From: Sulfurovum sp.
GTDB lineage: Bacteria; Campylobacterota; Campylobacteria; Campylobacterales; Sulfurovaceae
NCBI GenBank assembly: GCA_027068435.1
Contig: JAMOTA010000044.1
Span: 31,645-95,644 of the forward strand
Direction of reading: 5' to 3'
Length of the DNA stretch: 64,000 bases
The notes below the pieces were generated by a model, which had not been told where the DNA came from, ran no database searches, and saw only the letters and a program-made list of their open reading frames with translations. A program made the translations under genes and the position numbers. Below, in pieces: positions 28,965-38,379 of this stretch (within the stretch, counting starts at the first letter, position 1; each line of letters opens with the position of its first letter).

Positions 28965-29993
28965 TTGCAATTTGTAACAATTGGTAATGAAATTATAATA
29001 CAGCCAAATAATATAAAATTAAATGATATAAAAAATTCTTGCAAAATAAATATTATGCAAAATTCAAATAAATTAAATATTGAATTTATTAAGCAAGAAT
29101 TCAATTTATCAAATGAAGATTGGTCTTACATTAGTAAAGAAATATATGATGAACACCTAAGTGATGCAAAAAGAAAACGAGAAGAGGATTTAGCTAATCC
29201 TAATATACACATTTGTGCAACAAGTAATGATGAAATATCAGATATTATACAAGTTAATAATCAACTTTTTCAATATGCTTTATCGATGCCTACATTTTGT
29301 ACAATGCATGAATTTAAAACTATAAAAGCATTCATAAATGACAAAAATAAAGTTATAAATTATATTAAAAAAATTACTATGGAACCAGATATTAGAGCAG
29401 CTCAACAAATAGGTAGATTTGAAAAAATTCCACTATTTAAAGAATTCTCAAAAATAATAAATGCTGGATTACTATCGTATTACAGAGGAAATTATATAAG
29501 TTCTTATATGACATTAGTCCCTGTAATAGAAGGAATAATACTAAGATGGTATGGCTATCCAAATAATATAGGTACTAATAAACCATCATTTGATAAAGTT
29601 AAAAACTTTATTAAAAAGACATATCAAAGACAACCCATGCCATCAAATATATTATTTATGGAAGTACATTCAAAAATTGCTGATAAAATATTAAAAGAGC
29701 ATTTTTTCAAGCCATCAACAGATGGTGATGCTTATGATAATTTTAATAGACATTTAGCCTTACATTTCTTAAATAACAATAAATTTGTTACAGAAGAAAA
29801 TATCATGAGGCTATTTGTTTTACTAGATTTATTATCAGAAATATATATTTATGAAGAATACCATCAAGACCCAAGATTTAATTTAACAAATAAAGAAAGA
29901 AAAATGTATACTGATATTTATAGAAATACTATTTTAATGAGTCAACTTAATATAAATGATTTTGAAAATAAATTAAATTTAAAGATGCATTAG
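28965..29993 (+). CDS. Orphan protein with possible C-terminal HEPN RNase motif
   Basis: 342 residues, very AT-rich. It starts at TTG, supported by AAAAGGA eight bases upstream. The N-terminal two thirds match nothing I know. The C-terminal part is helical: YYRGNYISSYMTLVPVIEGI (about 172-191), then NRHLALH at 261-267, which fits the R-x4-H catalytic motif of HEPN nucleases with the common preceding Asn. Such domains occur in abortive-infection proteins and toxins. It stands alone between cca and a MazEF/PemIK-type pair, inside a low-GC insert. The function is unproven. Confidence 0.55.
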   Translation: MQFVTIGNEIIIQPNNIKLNDIKNSCKINIMQNSNKLNIEFIKQEFNLSNEDWSYISKEIYDEHLSDAKRKREEDLANPNIHICATSNDEISDIIQVNNQLFQYALSMPTFCTMHEFKTIKAFINDKNKVINYIKKITMEPDIRAAQQIGRFEKIPLFKEFSKIINAGLLSYYRGNYISSYMTLVPVIEGIILRWYGYPNNIGTNKPSFDKVKNFIKKTYQRQPMPSNILFMEVHSKIADKILKEHFFKPSTDGDAYDNFNRHLALHFLNNNKFVTEENIMRLFVLLDLLSEIYIYEEYHQDPRFNLTNKERKMYTDIYRNTILMSQLNINDFENKLNLKMH

Positions 29994-30064
29994 GACTTAA
30001 TATTCTAACAAAACAGAGTATCCAATAAATTACTTAGCGGAAATTTATTGACTATCTTCGACCG

Positions 30065-30093
30065 TTGCTCTGAACGCTACGCATTTAGAGCAA
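30065..30093. repeat. Inverted repeat upstream of the MazEF-like pair
   Basis: TTGCTCT at 30065-30071 pairs with AGAGCAA at 30087-30093 around a 15-base loop. It could terminate the preceding transcript, but no T-run follows. Another small inverted repeat (AATAAATT / AATTTATT) lies about 30 bases upstream. Confidence 0.4.
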
Positions 30094-30122
30094 TACTCCT
30101 ATTATACATTGACAGCCAATAA

Positions 30123-30165
30123 GATATATGATATACTTTGGATATACAAATATAAAGGATATATC
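30123..30165 (+). promoter_or_regulatory. Promoter and candidate operator of the MazEF-like pair
   Basis: An extended -10 box TGATATACT ends at 30137. GATATA occurs four times, at 30123, 30130, 30141 and 30158; the pair GATATAC at 30130 and 30141 is spaced 11 bases, one helical turn. Autorepression by the antitoxin is usual for such modules, so these repeats are a plausible operator. Confidence 0.5.
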
Positions 30166-30411
30166 ATGACTGCGACTATATCAAGTTGGGGTAATTCTCA
30201 AGGTTTAAGGTTTCCAAAAGATATAATGAAAGAATTACATTTATCAATTGGTGATAAGATGAAAGTTTTGATTGAAAATCAAAAAATTGTATTGGAACCA
30301 ATAAGACAATCACGTGAAGTATATGATATTAATGATTTGATTAAAAAACTACCATCTGATTATAAAACTTATGAGGAATTTGATAATAAAACTGGATTAG
30401 AAGAATGGTAA
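30166..30411 (+). CDS. AbrB-fold antitoxin (MazE/PemI-like)
   Basis: 81 residues. The N-terminal half is a SpoVT/AbrB DNA-binding domain: TISSWGNSQGLRFPKDIMKE, then LSIGDKMKVLIENQKIVLEP. The acidic C-terminal tail (YKTYEEFDNKTGLEEW) is the part that normally wraps the toxin. ATG at 30166 with AAAGGA nine bases upstream is chosen; the open frame extends 19 codons further upstream but across the promoter. The stop overlaps the toxin start by seven bases. Confidence 0.9.
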   Translation: MTATISSWGNSQGLRFPKDIMKELHLSIGDKMKVLIENQKIVLEPIRQSREVYDINDLIKKLPSDYKTYEEFDNKTGLEEW

Positions 30412-30743
30412 AATATATTCCAGAACAAGGAGATATTGTAGCTTTAAGTTTTGACCCACAAAGTGGTCATAAACAAAAGGGGCGAAGACCTGCAATAATT
30501 ATTAGTAATAAAATATTTAATCAACATATTGGTCTTGCTTTTGCATGTCCAATAACAAATACAAAAAGAGATTTTCCTTTTCATATTGAAGTTAAAAGTG
30601 AAAATATTACTGGTTTTATTATGGGAGAACAGATGAAATCAATTGATTATAACTCAAGAAATATAAAATTTATTGAAAAAGCAAACCAAAAAACAGTAAA
30701 TCAAATATTAGGCATAATTGATAGTATCATACAATCTAGCTAA
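30405..30743 (+). CDS. MazF/PemK-family endoribonuclease toxin
   Basis: 112 residues of the MazF fold. Diagnostic parts are EQGDIVALSFDPQSGHKQKGRRPAIIIS at the start (in conserved MazF form, with the GxxGRRPAxxxS motif), ACPITNTKRDFPFHI, and the C-terminal VNQILGIIDSII helix. Such toxins cut single-stranded mRNA at short sequence motifs. It overlaps its antitoxin by seven bases. The pair occupies the gap between the HEPN-like gene and accD. Confidence 0.93.
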   Translation: MVKYIPEQGDIVALSFDPQSGHKQKGRRPAIIISNKIFNQHIGLAFACPITNTKRDFPFHIEVKSENITGFIMGEQMKSIDYNSRNIKFIEKANQKTVNQILGIIDSIIQSS

Positions 30744-30771
30744 AGTCACTACTCTAGCTAGAGAATCTTAA

Positions 30772-31611
30772 TTATGCAGATTTTTTATTGAAAAGTTTGA
30801 AAAGATCAGATAGCGTTTGCTTCATATCGTCACGATTGACTATCATATCTATAAGACCATGTTCAAGTAAGAACTCTGAACGTTGGAAACCTTCTGGTAA
30901 ATCTACACCCACAGTTTGCTTGATAACTCTCTGACCAGCAAACCCAATAAGTGCATCTGGTTCTGCCATTATAATGTCACCTAGCATTGCAAATGAAGCT
31001 GAAACTCCACCCATAGTAGGGTCTGTTAAGATAGAGATAAAAGGTAAGCCTTTTTGGTGTAGTCTGTTAAGAGCTGCTGATGTTTTACTCATTTGTAAAA
31101 GTGCATAAGTACTCTCTTGCATTCTTGCACCACCTGAAGCAGAAACAATAATAAACCCACACTCTTTCTCAATAGCTCTACTAATACCACGAACTATCTT
31201 CTCTCCTTCTACAGAGCCAAGACTTCCTCCCATAAAAGAGAAATCAAAAACAGCTATTTCAACAGCTTGACCATCAATAGTACAAGATCCACTCATAACT
31301 GAAGAGGTTTTTCCCGTTTTAGCTTTTGCCTCTTCTAAACGTTTTTTATATGACTTTTTATCTGTAAACTTAAGAGGGTCTACAGGAACTAACGACATAT
31401 CAAACTCTACAAAACTTCCTGCATCGGTAATAGCTGCTATTCTTTTTTCAGCAGAAATACGAAAATGGTGATTACATTTAGGACAAACATTTTGTTTTGC
31501 TTCTACCTCTTTGTAATACATTAGTGATGTACATTTAGGACATTTTATCCACTGATTAGGTTTCTCTTCTTTTGTCTCTTTTAATATATTATCAAAAAGG
31601 CTTCCAAACAT
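30772..31611 (-). CDS. accD: Acetyl-CoA carboxylase carboxyltransferase beta subunit
   Basis: 279 residues. The N-terminal zinc ribbon has Cys24, Cys27, Cys43 and Cys46 (CPKC and CPKC), followed by the crotonase-fold domain with SASGGARMQE and TDPTMGGVSASFAMLGD. It transfers CO2 from carboxybiotin to acetyl-CoA with AccA to start fatty-acid synthesis. A minus-strand extended -10 (TGCTATAGT) lies at 31656-31664, giving it its own promoter downstream of gltBD. The subunits accA and accBC are elsewhere. Confidence 0.97.
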   Translation of the reverse strand: MFGSLFDNILKETKEEKPNQWIKCPKCTSLMYYKEVEAKQNVCPKCNHHFRISAEKRIAAITDAGSFVEFDMSLVPVDPLKFTDKKSYKKRLEEAKAKTGKTSSVMSGSCTIDGQAVEIAVFDFSFMGGSLGSVEGEKIVRGISRAIEKECGFIIVSASGGARMQESTYALLQMSKTSAALNRLHQKGLPFISILTDPTMGGVSASFAMLGDIIMAEPDALIGFAGQRVIKQTVGVDLPEGFQRSEFLLEHGLIDMIVNRDDMKQTLSDLFKLFNKKSA

Positions 31612-31655
31612 ATCTACTCCTACGTAACTTTTCTTTAAGCTTTATTCTTCTATAG

Positions 31656-31666
31656 ACTATAGCATA
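31656..31666 (-). promoter_or_regulatory. Extended -10 promoter for accD
   Basis: TATGCTATAGT on the minus strand, about 45 bases upstream of the accD ATG. By eye only. Confidence 0.45.
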
Positions 31667-31727
31667 ATCCCACTCAACAATGACTTCATAAAGCATGAAA
31701 CTTCTCATTTCATGCTAAAATGTTCAC

Positions 31728-33107
31728 TTATGAAAAACTCTTTACCATCGCTTTCGCTGCTTCACGTCCATCTCTTACTGCGGTAACAACTAAATCTGCA
31801 CCACGATGACAGTCACCACCAGCATAGATACCTGGTTTTGTTGTTTGGTAATTTTCATCTACTAAAACCCCACCCCATTTATCTGTTTCTATGCCATTAC
31901 TTGCAAAGAAAGGATACTCAATTGTATCAAAACCAAGAGCAAAGATAACAACATCAGCATCTACATTGTAGTTAGAACCTGCTATCTCTTCTACTTTTTG
32001 TCTTCCAGATACATCGGCTTCACCTAGTTTTGTTTTTACCATCTCAACAGCGATAATCTTGCCTTTATCATTGGTTACTAACGACTTAGGAGAGACGTAA
32101 AACTCAAACTCTACACCCTCTTCTTTTGCGTTAATGTACTCTTTTCTACTTCCTGGCATGTTATGTGCATCACGTCTGTAAAGACATTTAACAGATTTTG
32201 CTTTTTCACGAAGTGAAGTACGTACACAGTCCATAGCAGTATCACCACCACCAATAACCACTACATTTTTCTCTTTAACTTCTATATTTTCTGTTCTTGA
32301 TTCATCAAAGATTTTCTTTTGAATATCTACAAGAAACTCCATTGCTAAGTGTGCATTAGGTGCATCATCGTCATTGAGTCCAGATTTTCTACCTTTAACT
32401 GCACCTACACCGATAAAGACTGCATCAAAGTTCTCTGTAAGCTCTTCAAATGTTTTATCTTTACCTATCTCTACATTTTGATGAAACACTGCACCTGCTT
32501 CTTTAAGCAGTTTAACTCTTCTTGCGATAACATGCTTGTCAAGTTTAAAACCAGGAATACCATATGTTAAAAGTCCACCCGCTCTTGACTGCTTGTCAAA
32601 AATCTCAACATCTACACCCTCTCTAAGTAAGAATGTAGCAGCAGAAAGCCCAGCAGGTCCAGCACCCACGATAGCTACTTTTTTACCTACCTTAACTTCT
32701 GCAAATTTAGGTTTAAGCCCTTTTTTAAAGCCCTCTTCACTAATAAATGTCTCAACAGACCCAATAGTAATAGCACCATGTCCATCGTTGAGTGTACATG
32801 AACCTTCACAGAGTCTATCATGAGGACAGATACGTCCCATCACTTCTGGGAAAGGCGAAGTTTCATTAGAAAGGTCAAATGCAAATTCCAAATCGTTACT
32901 TGCAGTTGCTTTGAGCCAATGAGGTACAAGATTATGTAAAGGACAACCATTGTGACAGTATGGATCACCACACTGAATACATCTGTCTGCCTGTTCTCCC
33001 GCCTTAGCTACCTTAAACACTTCATAAATCTCATCAAAGTCTTTATTTCTAACTACAACATCTCTTTTTTTCGCGTCTATTCTCTCTAAATCAAAAAATC
33101 TTAACAT
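31728..33107 (-). CDS. gltD: Glutamate synthase small subunit
   Basis: 459 residues. The N-terminal Fe-S region has Cys43, Cys46, Cys51 and Cys55 (CIQCGDPYCHNGC) and a second set at about 94, 100 and 104 (ICPHDRLCEGSC). An FAD-binding GAGPAGLSAATF motif follows near residue 148 and an NADPH-type GGGDTAMDC motif later. With GltB it converts glutamine and 2-oxoglutarate to two glutamates. It starts one base after the gltB stop. Confidence 0.97.
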   Translation of the reverse strand: MLRFFDLERIDAKKRDVVVRNKDFDEIYEVFKVAKAGEQADRCIQCGDPYCHNGCPLHNLVPHWLKATASNDLEFAFDLSNETSPFPEVMGRICPHDRLCEGSCTLNDGHGAITIGSVETFISEEGFKKGLKPKFAEVKVGKKVAIVGAGPAGLSAATFLLREGVDVEIFDKQSRAGGLLTYGIPGFKLDKHVIARRVKLLKEAGAVFHQNVEIGKDKTFEELTENFDAVFIGVGAVKGRKSGLNDDDAPNAHLAMEFLVDIQKKIFDESRTENIEVKEKNVVVIGGGDTAMDCVRTSLREKAKSVKCLYRRDAHNMPGSRKEYINAKEEGVEFEFYVSPKSLVTNDKGKIIAVEMVKTKLGEADVSGRQKVEEIAGSNYNVDADVVIFALGFDTIEYPFFASNGIETDKWGGVLVDENYQTTKPGIYAGGDCHRGADLVVTAVRDGREAAKAMVKSFS

Positions 33108-33108
33108 T

Positions 33109-36100
33109 TTATTCTCCCTCCTCTATCTTTAAAGGACCCTTCATATCTTTTGGTCTTACCGTCCAGAAGTTTCTAATCTCAACTCTAAAGTTATCTAGTA
33201 TCTGTTTAGCTATGACACTTTTTGTCTCTTTGTAGTAATCTTTAAGAAGTTTTTTAAGGTAGTATCTTTCGATATCTGTATCTTCTGTATCGATACGTCT
33301 AGCCTCAACAAGTTCTTGGTTGATATTTTCTACAAATTCATGATCAGTATCGTAAACAAATGCTACACCACCTGTCATACCTGCACCAAAGTTTATCCCC
33401 GTTTTACCTAAGATAACCACTGCACCACCTGTCATGTATTCACAAGGGTGATCTCCAGTACCTTCAACAATAGCAATAGCACCAGAGTTACGTACACCAA
33501 AACGCTCACCAACTTGACCGTTGATATAGAGTTTACCACCCGTTGCACCATAAAGACAAGTATTTCCACCTAGTGCAAATTCTGATCCATTTTTAACAGC
33601 GGTTATAACAATACGTCCACCAGACATACCTTTACCAATGTAGTCATTTCCTGCACCATTGATATGCATACTTACACCAGGGCTAAGGAAAGCACCTAGA
33701 GATTGTCCTGTTGTACCTGTAAGTTTAAGACAGATAGTACCATCAGGTAATCCTTTATCGCCATAATACTTAGCAATCTCACCAGAGATACGTGTACCAA
33801 AACTTCTGTTTAGGTTAGAGATTTTTTTCTCTAAAACCATAGAATCATTTGGATTCTTAATCGCTGGCATTAACTCTTTAAGTATCTCTTTTTCATACTC
33901 ATTTTGGTCAAGAGGTTCATTAGATTCTACTTGACACGTGTTGTCACCATCTAATTTATAGAGCATTTTTTCAAAAGAGAATTTTTTAGCAAATTTATCA
34001 TCTATCACTTCGAGTAAATCATTTTTACCAATAATCTCTTCTAATGAACTGTATCCTAACGATGCTAGGATTTCACGAACATCTTCTGCAAGAAGTGTAA
34101 AGTAGTTAATCACTCTCTCTACTGTACCTTCATAATGCTCTCTAAGCTTCTCTTCTTGAGTAGCAATACCCACAGAACATCTATTGAGGTGACAAATACG
34201 AAGGATTTTACACCCTATAACTGTCAACGCTCCTGTACCAAATGCGTATGACTCAGCACCAAAGATAGCTGCTTTTATCACATCTAGTCCTGTTTTAAGA
34301 CCACCATCAGTTTCTAACTCTACTTGACCTCTAAGGTTGTTGGCTTTAAGAGCATTATGTGCTTCTATAAGTCCAAGTTCCCAAGGGTTACCCGCAAATT
34401 TGATAGAACCAATAGGTGCCGCACCCGTACCACCATCTGCACCAGAGATAATAATTTTATCTGCATAACATTTTGCTACACCTGCAGCGATAGTCCCTAC
34501 ACCAGCAGTTGAAACCAGTTTAACAGCTATCTTTGCTTCAGGGTTAATCTGTTTCAAGTCAAAGATAAGTTGTGCCAAATCTTCAATAGAGTAAATATCG
34601 TGGTGTGGAGGAGGTGAAATCAGTGTCACTCCTGGCATGGTATGTCTAAGTCTTGCGATAAGTGGACTAACTTTATGCCCTGGGAGTTGACCACCCTCTC
34701 CTGGTTTAGCACCTTGTGCTACTTTAATTTGAAGCTCTTTTGCTGAACGTAGATACTCAGGTGTTACACCAAAACGTCCAGAAGCAATTTGTTTAATTTT
34801 AGAATTTTTAATCGTTCCAAAACGTACTTGATCTTCTCCACCCTCACCAGAGTTTGAACTACCACCTATGGTATTCATAGCTTCTGCAAGACACTCATGT
34901 GCTTCAGGAGAGATAGAACCTAAACTCATCGCAGCCGTTGAGAAACGTTTAAAGATTTCACTTAATGGCTCTACTTCATTAACAGCGATAGCATCTCTGT
35001 CACTTTTAAGTTTATAGAAGTCACGAATGAACTTTCTATCTCTTCCATCTACAAGCTCTTTAAGCGTATCAAAATCTTTTTTCTTTCCAGTTTGAGAAAG
35101 TTTATGTATAGCATGTACTGTTGCTGGAGAGTAATCATGGAACTCTTGACCAGAAAGATACTTGTAGAATCCTCCGATATTTAGAGGGAAAATACGGTTT
35201 TGAGTCTCTTTAGCATACGCAGCAGTATGTGCTTGAGTGATACGCTCTTCAATATCATCGTAAGTAAGCCCTGTTAAAAATGCATGTGCACCTGTAAAAC
35301 ACTCTTCTACAATCTCTTTACTTAAACCAAGTACATCAAAGAGTTTTGAGTTTCTATAACTAGAGATAGTTGCAATACCCATTTTTGACATAATTTTAAG
35401 TAACCCAGAGTTGATAGAGTTACGTACTTTTTTAAGTATCGGTGCAAGGTTGACATTTGCATCTTTTCTACGCTCTATCATCGCTACAGATTTGTAAAGC
35501 ATATAAGGGTAAATAGCTGCTACACCAAAGGCTAACATAGACGCTGCCATATGAGAGTCATATACTTCACCAGTTGCTGCGATAATACTTACTAAATGAC
35601 GCTCACCTGCATCAAGAAGTGCTTGGTTTAGACGACCAACTACCATAAGCATAGGCATAACTTTCATAGTTGCACTTAACGCTCTATCGTCTAGTATGAC
35701 GGTTCTTATACCCTCATTTTTTACATCAGATATAACCAATTCAACTAAATTATCGAGTGTGTCTTTAAGGTTAGTATCAAATGTAGTATCATAAGACTTT
35801 GCTTTATAACTTGCATCATACTTAGGATCTTTTTCGTTACCAAAAGCTTTAAGAAGTTCTAACTTCTCTAATGACAAAATAGGAGAAACTGTTTTTAGTC
35901 TTTTTGCATGTTCAGCATCATCTGAAAGGATATTTCTAATCTCACCAAACCCTGTATTTAAACTCATCACTACTTTTTCACGAATAGGGTCTATTGGTGG
36001 GTTTGTTACTTGAGCAAATTTCTGTTTAAAGAAGTCAGAGAAGTTTCTCTGTTTAGTAGAAAATACTGCTAAAGGACTATCATCACCCATAGAAGCTGTT

Positions 36101-37530
36101 GCCTCTTTACCCTCTTTAACCATTGGTTCAAAAACTTGTTCTATCACTTCTAAGGTAATACCAAAGAAACGTTGTCTAGCTTCTAAAACTTTTTTATCTG
36201 AAATTTCAACTGTAGAGAATGGATCATCCATATGCTCTTGCAAGTAAACCATGTTGTCATTAAGCCATTTATCATAAGGATCCATATTTTTCAAGTAGTT
36301 ATCAATATCATTACTTTTTAATACTTTTCCATACTTTAAATCTACACCAATCATCTCACCAGACTGAAGTCTTCCTCTCTCTACTATCTCATCTTCAGGT
36401 GTTTCAAGAACCCCATACTCAGAAGAGATAAGAAGTCTATTATCTGTAGTAATGACATATTTAGAAGGTCTAAGTCCATTTCTATCTAAAACACAACCTA
36501 TATAACGTCCATCTGTCATACTTACAGCAGCTGGTCCGTCCCATGGTTCAAAACAGGTACTAGCATACTCATAAAATGCTCTAAGTTTTGCATCCATGTG
36601 TGGTGCATTTTGCCAAGGAGCAGGTAAGATAGATCTAACTGCTTTAAAGAAATCCATACCATTAATACGTAAAAATTCAAAAAAGTTATCAAGACTTGCT
36701 GAATCACTCATTTGTGACTGGATAATAGGTACAAGTCTTTTCATCTCATCAGCTGAGAAAACATCACTCTCAAGAGCTTCCATCTTTGCAGCTACATTAA
36801 AGCGGTTTGCAGTTACAGAGTTTATCTCTCCATTGTGAGCAATAGTTCTAAACGGTTGAGCTAGTCTCCACTCTGGTAAAGTGTTTGTTGAGAATCTTTG
36901 GTGGAAAAGACAGAAAGAGATTTCAAAATCTTCTTGACCCAAATCTTGATAAAACTCTTTGATATGCGTTGGCATAACAAGTCCCTTATATGAGACTACA
37001 GAAGTAGAAAATGATGGGATATAGAAATCTCTATCATCAGGAATTCTTGTCTCTATCTCTTTACGAGAAAGGTAAACCAGTGCATCAAATCTTCTAGCAC
37101 CCATAATAGAGTTTGGAGCAACAAAGATTTGTTGGATATTAGGAAGTGATACAAGTGCTTGCTCACCTAATGCATTGGTATCTACAGGAACTGTACGTGA
37201 ATAGATAACTTTAAGGTCATTATTTTCACACACCTCTTTAATGATATTAAAATCTTCTTCATTTTTAGAAAAAACCATTGCAACTGCATAAATATCAGGT
37301 AGTGTTATGTTCTCTTTTTTTGCTACTTTGGCAAAAAACTTTTTAGGTATAGAAAGAAGAAGTCCGGAACCATCACCTGTTTTTCCATCTGCGGCAACAG
37401 CTCCTCTGTGCATCATACGTGAAAGTGCGGTTACAGCATCTTCTATATTCCTATGTGAAGGAGTATTGTCTATCGAAGCAAGTAGTCCGAACCCACAATT
37501 ATCCTTAAATGAAGTAAATAAATCTCTCAT
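33109..37530 (-). CDS. gltB: Glutamate synthase large subunit
   Basis: 1473 residues with the standard order: N-terminal amidotransferase domain (catalytic Cys12 in DNCGFGLLAS, exposed after removal of an 11-residue propeptide), central domain, FMN-binding synthase domain with GSISPEAHECLAEAMN and SADGGTGAAP-like ISGADGGTGAAPIGS, a 3Fe-4S cluster loop (CKILRICHLNRC), and the C-terminal glxB beta-helix. It is the largest gene here and the main ammonium-assimilation enzyme seen. A minus-strand TATAAT is at 37590-37595. Confidence 0.98.
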   Translation of the reverse strand: MRDLFTSFKDNCGFGLLASIDNTPSHRNIEDAVTALSRMMHRGAVAADGKTGDGSGLLLSIPKKFFAKVAKKENITLPDIYAVAMVFSKNEEDFNIIKEVCENNDLKVIYSRTVPVDTNALGEQALVSLPNIQQIFVAPNSIMGARRFDALVYLSRKEIETRIPDDRDFYIPSFSTSVVSYKGLVMPTHIKEFYQDLGQEDFEISFCLFHQRFSTNTLPEWRLAQPFRTIAHNGEINSVTANRFNVAAKMEALESDVFSADEMKRLVPIIQSQMSDSASLDNFFEFLRINGMDFFKAVRSILPAPWQNAPHMDAKLRAFYEYASTCFEPWDGPAAVSMTDGRYIGCVLDRNGLRPSKYVITTDNRLLISSEYGVLETPEDEIVERGRLQSGEMIGVDLKYGKVLKSNDIDNYLKNMDPYDKWLNDNMVYLQEHMDDPFSTVEISDKKVLEARQRFFGITLEVIEQVFEPMVKEGKEATASMGDDSPLAVFSTKQRNFSDFFKQKFAQVTNPPIDPIREKVVMSLNTGFGEIRNILSDDAEHAKRLKTVSPILSLEKLELLKAFGNEKDPKYDASYKAKSYDTTFDTNLKDTLDNLVELVISDVKNEGIRTVILDDRALSATMKVMPMLMVVGRLNQALLDAGERHLVSIIAATGEVYDSHMAASMLAFGVAAIYPYMLYKSVAMIERRKDANVNLAPILKKVRNSINSGLLKIMSKMGIATISSYRNSKLFDVLGLSKEIVEECFTGAHAFLTGLTYDDIEERITQAHTAAYAKETQNRIFPLNIGGFYKYLSGQEFHDYSPATVHAIHKLSQTGKKKDFDTLKELVDGRDRKFIRDFYKLKSDRDAIAVNEVEPLSEIFKRFSTAAMSLGSISPEAHECLAEAMNTIGGSSNSGEGGEDQVRFGTIKNSKIKQIASGRFGVTPEYLRSAKELQIKVAQGAKPGEGGQLPGHKVSPLIARLRHTMPGVTLISPPPHHDIYSIEDLAQLIFDLKQINPEAKIAVKLVSTAGVGTIAAGVAKCYADKIIISGADGGTGAAPIGSIKFAGNPWELGLIEAHNALKANNLRGQVELETDGGLKTGLDVIKAAIFGAESYAFGTGALTVIGCKILRICHLNRCSVGIATQEEKLREHYEGTVERVINYFTLLAEDVREILASLGYSSLEEIIGKNDLLEVIDDKFAKKFSFEKMLYKLDGDNTCQVESNEPLDQNEYEKEILKELMPAIKNPNDSMVLEKKISNLNRSFGTRISGEIAKYYGDKGLPDGTICLKLTGTTGQSLGAFLSPGVSMHINGAGNDYIGKGMSGGRIVITAVKNGSEFALGGNTCLYGATGGKLYINGQVGERFGVRNSGAIAIVEGTGDHPCEYMTGGAVVILGKTGINFGAGMTGGVAFVYDTDHEFVENINQELVEARRIDTEDTDIERYYLKKLLKDYYKETKSVIAKQILDNFRVEIRNFWTVRPKDMKGPLKIEEGE

Positions 37531-37589
37531 AAGCCAACCTTTAATTTAATTTCGCTAGGACTACGTAAAATGCCCTATAAATAGTCTCA

Positions 37590-37595
37590 ATTATA
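37590..37595 (-). promoter_or_regulatory. Probable gltBD -10 box
   Basis: Minus-strand TATAAT 60 bases upstream of the gltB ATG, giving a leader of about 50 bases. The 231-base interval to recO holds nothing else obvious. Confidence 0.45.
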
Positions 37596-37761
37596 ACTAA
37601 AAGGTGGTTAAAAAAAGATGAAATATTATAAAAGCGTTCTTCTATAAAAGCGACTGAATTGTTTGTCCATATTTTATACATAAAAACGCCTTTTTAATTA
37701 ATAGTATAGTAATATTGATTTTTATTATATCACTACAAAGTAAAGGAGTGTAGATACATTT

Positions 37762-38379
37762 ATGAAAGGTTTTGTGTTGGGGCTTCGTAAAGCCAAAAAT
37801 GAGGATAGTATTGCAACTGTTCTTACTTCTGATAATATTAGAACATATTATCGTTTTTTTGGTGCAAGACACTCTATTTTACAACTTGGAAACCTTATAG
37901 ATTTTGAAGTAGAGGGGGAAGATTCAAGCTTTCTTCCTCGTTTACGAAGTCTCTCTCACATAGGTTTTCCATGGCTCTTTGATAAAAACAGACTTCTTCT
38001 TTGGCATAATTTTATCAAACTTTTTGAACCTCACCTTAAAGATACAGAGGAGTTAGAAACTTTTTACTATGATTTACTTCTCAATGCTGCTAAGAAATGG
38101 GACAGACAAAACCCTAAACGGATTATATGCGAGAGTTATATTTTACTTTTAGATTATGAGGGAAGGCTCTATCATGAAAGAAACTGTTTTATCTGTGAAC
38201 ACCCTATAGAAGAGCAGATATCTCTTATGCAAGCTTTTAAACCTACACACCCCAAATGTATCTACAACCCTGCTCTACCTACTAAAAAAGTTTTAGATTT
38301 TTTTGATAGTAAAGAGACTATTTTTTTAGAAGACCATGAAGTAGAGTATCTGTTTGAAGTAGTTATGAAGGGTTTCTAA
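37762..38379 (+). CDS. recO: DNA repair protein RecO (short epsilonproteobacterial form)
   Basis: 205 residues, shorter than E. coli RecO (242). The N-terminus [20 protein letters not shown] is the OB-fold start; a central helical part is followed by a zinc-knuckle-like [10 protein letters not shown] with a further cysteine in THPKC. RecO helps load RecA with RecR during gap repair. The ribosome site (GGAG) is 13 bases from the ATG, wider than usual. Its 3' end overlaps proB by 17 bases in convergent orientation. Confidence 0.8.
   Translation: MKGFVLGLRKAKNEDSIATVLTSDNIRTYYRFFGARHSILQLGNLIDFEVEGEDSSFLPRLRSLSHIGFPWLFDKNRLLLWHNFIKLFEPHLKDTEELETFYYDLLLNAAKKWDRQNPKRIICESYILLLDYEGRLYHERNCFICEHPIEEQISLMQAFKPTHPKCIYNPALPTKKVLDFFDSKETIFLEDHEVEYLFEVVMKGF

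Noticed and set aside
30065..30093. An integron attC-like site
   Set aside because: The inverted repeat lacks the paired R/L core motifs and the GTT boundary in the right place, and no integrase or cassette array is present.
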